Below, in pieces: positions 22,371-25,154 of a DNA stretch of 25,154 nt; within the stretch, counting starts at the first letter, position 1, and each line of letters opens with the position of its first letter. This stretch comes from JBEAOO01 sp041164825 (GTDB lineage: Bacteria > Pseudomonadota > Gammaproteobacteria > Burkholderiales > Burkholderiaceae_C). The translations under genes were made by a program, and so were the position numbers. The notes beneath the pieces are model-generated. The model saw only the letters and a program-made list of their open reading frames with translations. It ran no database searches and was not told the DNA's origin. The stretch covers positions 1-25,154 of the forward strand of contig JBEAOO010000177.1 in assembly GCA_041164825.1 (NCBI GenBank). The letters are read 5' to 3'.

Positions 22371-24284
22371 TCAATTCGCTGCGCTGCTTGCGGCCACAGC
22401 TGGCGCGTTCACCGTCACGTTGAAGCGCGACTTCAGCGCCGCGTAGTAGGCCTGGGCTTCGGCGTCGCCCCAGGCTTGGGCGTATTGGGCTTTGGCCTTC
22501 ACCGGATCGGCCGCAGCCGGATCACGCCCGGCCAGCTTCACCACACGCAGCACGGCGTAGCCTTGCTCGCCCAGGTCGACGCCCAGTGCCGTCGGCAAGG
22601 CCTCGGGCGCGGCGCGCAAAGCGGCATCCACCACCGCGCGCGGCAGGTCGTGCAACTGTGCGCGAGACACCACCACCGCCGCGCCGTCGAGCGCGGTTTG
22701 TGGCGCTGCTTTGACGGCGGCCAATTTGGCGGCACCCGCCTGCACCGCCAATTTGGCCGCCTGCTGCGCCAACACCCGCTCGCGCACCTTGGCGCCCACA
22801 TCGGCCAGCGGCAGCGTGCGTGCGGCCGAGTAGTTCACCAAGCGGCCTGCGGCCAGTTGGTTGGCGCCGATCTCCACGGCATCGGTGTTGCGCTTGTTGT
22901 TGGCCGCGTCGTTGCCAAACACGGCCTGCAAAAACTTGGCACTGGCCAGCGCGCCCTTGGCGCCTGGCGCCGGCTGGCGGGTCACCGCGTCAGCCGATTG
23001 GATTTCGAGCTTGAACTTGTCGGCCGCAGGCTTGAGGCTGTCAGCTTGCTCGTAGACCATGTTGCCAAAATCAACCGCCGCTTCGGCAAAGCGCTTTTGC
23101 GCCAGCTGCTTGCGCACTTCTTCATCAATCTCAGCGCGCGCGGCTTCAAAGCTGCGCTTTTCGCCACCGCGCTGGGCAGTCAGCTGGATGATGTGGAAGC
23201 CGAAATCGCTCTCCACCACGCCGCTGACCTCGCCCACTTTGAGGCCAAAAGCCGCGTCTTCAAAGGGCTTGACCATCGCGCCGCGGCCGAAGAAGTCGAG
23301 GTCGCCACCGTTGGCAGCGGAGCCCGGGTCTTGCGAGTTCTTGCGCGCCACATCGGCAAAACCCTTGGGGTTCTTTCGCACTTCGGCCATCAAAGCTTCG
23401 GCCTTGGTTTTGGCCGCAGCGCGCTCGGCGGCCGGGGCCGACTTGTCGGCCTTGATCAGGATGTGGCTGGCGCGGCGCTCTTCTGCGGTGGTGTAGCGGG
23501 CCAGGTTTTCGGTGTAGTACTTGCGCAGCTCGTCGTCGCTGACGGTGATGCTCTTTTTGATGGCGTCAATGTCGAGCACCACGTACTCCACGCGGGCTTG
23601 TTCGGGTGACTGAAATTGCGCCGCGTTCTTCGGTTCTTTGTAATAGGCCTGCAGATCAGCCTCGGTCGGCTTGGCCTGGGCCAAAAAGTCTTTGGCATCG
23701 AAGCGCTGGACCTGCACTTCACGCTGCTGCAGCAGGGCATCGAAGCCCGCATTCGTCACGGCGGCCGTCGCTACCACCGAGCCGCTGAGGCCGCGCAGCA
23801 CCTGCTGCACCGATGCGTCGCGGCGCAAGCGCTGCGCGAACATCTCCGACGACATGCCTTGTGCGGCCAGCATGTCTTTGTTGACGCTGCCATCGGCGTT
23901 GCGCAAAAAAGCCATTTGAGGGTCGCTCAAGAACATGCGCTGCAGGCGCTCATCAGTGGTGACGAGGTGGGCCTTGTCGCTGGCGGCTTGCAACACACGT
24001 TCACGCACCAGGCCGTCGAGCGTGGCTTGTTGCGCTTCTGGCGTGTCGAACAGCTTCACGTCCACATCGGGCATTTGCTGGCGCATGCGCTCGACCTGCT
24101 GGCGGTGGGCGTTGTCGAGTTCGGCCCGGCTGATCGACTTGCCGTCGACCTTGGCCACATCACGCTTGCCGCCTTCGTTGAACTGGTTGTAGCCCTGCAC
24201 ACCAAACAGCACGAACGACGGGAAGATCAGCAGCAGCAAGATGAACTGAAACAGCCGGGTGTGCTTGCGAACAAAGTCGAACAT
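22371..24284 (-). CDS. ppiD: PpiD-like membrane-anchored periplasmic chaperone/peptidyl-prolyl isomerase
   Basis: PpiD is held in the inner membrane near the Sec translocon and assists folding of exported proteins. It has 637 residues from MFDFVRKHTRLFQF; the TM is at about 11-30 and the remainder is periplasmic. A SurA_N-like chaperone region covers about 40-250. The parvulin (PPIC) domain covers about 266-370, with RRASHILIKAD, GGDLDFFGRGAMVKPFEDAAFGL and SDFGFHIIQL. A C-terminal Ala-rich helical region extends to 637. The start is supported by GAGG (24296-24293) about 8 nt upstream. It lies between tRNA-Val/hupB and tRNA-His on the same strand; the hupB-ppiD neighbourhood is conserved in proteobacteria. 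Confidence 0.94.
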   Translation of the reverse strand: MFDFVRKHTRLFQFILLLLIFPSFVLFGVQGYNQFNEGGKRDVAKVDGKSISRAELDNAHRQQVERMRQQMPDVDVKLFDTPEAQQATLDGLVRERVLQAASDKAHLVTTDERLQRMFLSDPQMAFLRNADGSVNKDMLAAQGMSSEMFAQRLRRDASVQQVLRGLSGSVVATAAVTNAGFDALLQQREVQVQRFDAKDFLAQAKPTEADLQAYYKEPKNAAQFQSPEQARVEYVVLDIDAIKKSITVSDDELRKYYTENLARYTTAEERRASHILIKADKSAPAAERAAAKTKAEALMAEVRKNPKGFADVARKNSQDPGSAANGGDLDFFGRGAMVKPFEDAAFGLKVGEVSGVVESDFGFHIIQLTAQRGGEKRSFEAARAEIDEEVRKQLAQKRFAEAAVDFGNMVYEQADSLKPAADKFKLEIQSADAVTRQPAPGAKGALASAKFLQAVFGNDAANNKRNTDAVEIGANQLAAGRLVNYSAARTLPLADVGAKVRERVLAQQAAKLAVQAGAAKLAAVKAAPQTALDGAAVVVSRAQLHDLPRAVVDAALRAAPEALPTALGVDLGEQGYAVLRVVKLAGRDPAAADPVKAKAQYAQAWGDAEAQAYYAALKSRFNVTVNAPAVAASSAAN

Positions 24285-24419
24285 CAGGGAAACCTCATTG
24301 GATGGGCCCGGGTGGGGCCGGCGCTCTGGCGGTTCAGCAGCAGAACTGGCAGAACGCGTCGACAGATGGAAGGCAGATTGAATCAGCAACGGAAAAGGCG
24401 ATATGCGCCGCCCAGACGC

Positions 24420-24449
24420 AACAAAGGCGAACCGAGGTTCGCCTTTGTT
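24420..24449 (-). terminator. Hairpin terminator after hupB/tRNA-Val
   Basis: ACAAAGGCGAAC-CGAG-GTTCGCCTTTGT is a 12-bp perfect stem (13 bp with the outer A-T pair). On the minus strand it ends CCTTTGTT, a weak T-rich tail, 67 nt after the tRNA-Val. It should separate tRNA-Val from ppiD. Confidence 0.65.
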
Positions 24450-24515
24450 CGGCCGAGGGCCAGCGGATTCTAGCCGAGTGCAGCAGCTTGACCCGTGGCT
24501 GGCGGGGTGTTCGGG

Positions 24516-24591
24516 TGGTGGGTGCTGAGGGGCTCGAACCCCCGACCTACGCCTTGTAAGGGCGCCGCTCTACCAACTGAGCTAAGCACCC
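24516..24591 (-). tRNA. tRNA-Val (TAC anticodon)
   Basis: The 76-nt cloverleaf begins GGGTGCTTAGCTCAGTTGG. The anticodon arm is GCGCC-CTTACAA-GGCGT with anticodon TAC (valine). The T-arm contains GGTTCGAGCC and the acceptor pairs GGGTGCT with AGCACCC. The discriminator is A and CCA is encoded (24518-24516). It begins 11 nt after the hupB stop codon, so it is probably cut from the hupB transcript. Confidence 0.97.
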
Positions 24592-24602
24592 CCGAACTGC
24601 TG

Positions 24603-24875
24603 TCAGTTGACCGCGTCTTTCAGGGCCTTGCCCGGACGAAACTTCGGCACCTTGGCCGACTTGATCTTGATGGCCGCACCGGTGCGCGGGTTGCGGCCGG
24701 TGCGCGCCGCGCGCTTGGTGACAGCAAAGGTGCCGAAGCCGGTGATGGTGACCGAGCCGCCCTTCTTCAAGGTAGTGCGCACGGCACCGGTCATCGCATC
24801 GAGTGCGCGGCCGGCGGCGGCCTTCGAGAGGTCGGCCTGTGTGGCGATATGTTCGATCAGATCACTCTTGTTCAC
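24603..24875 (-). CDS. hupB: DNA-binding protein HU
   Basis: HU is a small nucleoid protein that bends and compacts DNA. The 90 residues match the family exactly: MNKSDLIEHIATQADLSKAAAGRALDAM (dimerising helices), TITGFGTFAVTKRAARTGRNPRTGAAIKI (beta arms with the RNPRTG tip, 59-64) and VPKFRPGKALKDAVN. The start is GTG at 24875-24873, preceded by GAGGGGG about 7 nt upstream; the ATG six bases upstream of it is out of frame. It probably shares a transcript with tRNA-Val. Confidence 0.98.
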   Translation of the reverse strand: MNKSDLIEHIATQADLSKAAAGRALDAMTGAVRTTLKKGGSVTITGFGTFAVTKRAARTGRNPRTGAAIKIKSAKVPKFRPGKALKDAVN

Positions 24876-24937
24876 TTCATTTCCCCCTCGGCATCAGATG
24901 GTTCGCGTCATGCTTCGTCATGCATTGAAGAGGCGCG

Positions 24938-24943
24938 ATTCTA
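24938..24943 (-). promoter_or_regulatory. Possible -10 box of hupB
   Basis: On the minus strand TAGAAT (five of six to consensus) lies 62 bp before the hupB GTG. TGAATT 18 bp further up is only a poor -35. The rest of the 174-bp gap 24876-25049 shows no other clear signal. Confidence 0.4.
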
Positions 24944-25049
24944 GGCCCGCGTCGCACCGCGAATTCACCTCGCAAAGAGGCCGTTTCGCGCGTGATTCCA
25001 CCGTTGACAAGGGCCGGCCCGCAGTCGTACGGAAGATCTCGATTTCACG

Positions 25050-25154
25050 TTACACGTAGCGCGGCGACACCTTGGCCGGCCCTTGCGCGATCTCTTGCGC
25101 GATCTCTTGCGCGAACCCTTGTGCGATTACCTGCGCAATCGCCTTGCCGACATC
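25050..25154 (-). CDS. C-terminal 34 codons of an unrecognised gene, with a four-residue repeat
   Basis: From the window edge an open frame reads DVGKAIAQVIAQGF, continues with EIAQ units, and ends PAKVSPRYV then TAA (25052-25050). The third codon positions are mostly G or C, as in neighbouring genes, which supports real coding. The segment is built from (I/F)AQ(E/G/V) units written by an imperfect 12-bp repeat. The family is not recognised: in many proteobacteria lon precedes hupB, but this end does not look like Lon. It is 174 bp upstream of hupB on the same strand. Confidence 0.5.
   Translation of the reverse strand, partial: DVGKAIAQVIAQGFAQEIAQEIAQGPAKVSPRYV

Noticed and set aside
25004..25033. 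Plus-strand promoter with perfect TTGACA
   Set aside because: No acceptable -10 occurs at 16-18 bp (GTACGG or TACGGA) and no plus-strand gene follows in the window.

Overview
The window is about 25 kb of GC-rich, densely coding bacterial chromosome. Gene content and order (carA-carB-greA-yhbY-rlmE-ftsH-folP; surE-pcm-nlpD-rpoS near rlmD; hupB-tRNA-Val-ppiD) point to a betaproteobacterium of the order Burkholderiales, probably Comamonadaceae. This rests on remembered gene order and protein resemblance, not on a search. Nearly everything is core genome. No phage genes, insertion sequences, CRISPR arrays or rRNA genes were seen.

Left block (1-11.9 kb). Most genes are on the minus strand. In transcription order they are a GlcG/HbpS-type small protein, carA, a LysE/LeuE-type exporter, carB, greA, a DUF4149 membrane protein, rlmE, ftsH and a folP cut by the window edge. 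yhbY is divergent from rlmE, and a Bax-inhibitor-1 (YccA/YbhL) membrane protein is divergent from the GlcG-like gene. The block covers pyrimidine and arginine precursor supply, transcript elongation, 23S rRNA and ribosome maturation, membrane proteolysis and folate synthesis. Visible control signals include a sigma32-like promoter before ftsH, a TATAAT box with a leader hairpin before carA, and intrinsic terminators after carB, ftsH and the Bax-inhibitor gene.

Middle block (11.9-18.9 kb). rlmD and the stress operon surE-pcm-nlpD-rpoS are all on the minus strand. Between rpoS and rlmD, on the opposite strand, lies the one accessory-looking gene. It encodes a 576-residue protein with an N-terminal TIR domain, one membrane segment, a TPR-like stretch, a low-complexity linker and an unrecognised helical plus alpha/beta C-terminal region. 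It is the best candidate in the window for an undescribed signalling or defence protein.

Right block (19-25.15 kb). A NarL/LuxR-type response regulator is followed by a polytopic membrane histidine kinase with a HisKA_3-type H-box. An inverted repeat and an extended -10 precede the pair. Then, on the minus strand, come tRNA-His, ppiD, tRNA-Val and hupB, and the last 34 codons of an unrecognised gene with a four-residue repeat.

Several genes (yhbY, rlmD, surE and possibly the TIR gene) have a -10-like hexamer only 5-6 nt before the start codon and no clear Shine-Dalgarno sequence. This suggests leaderless transcripts.
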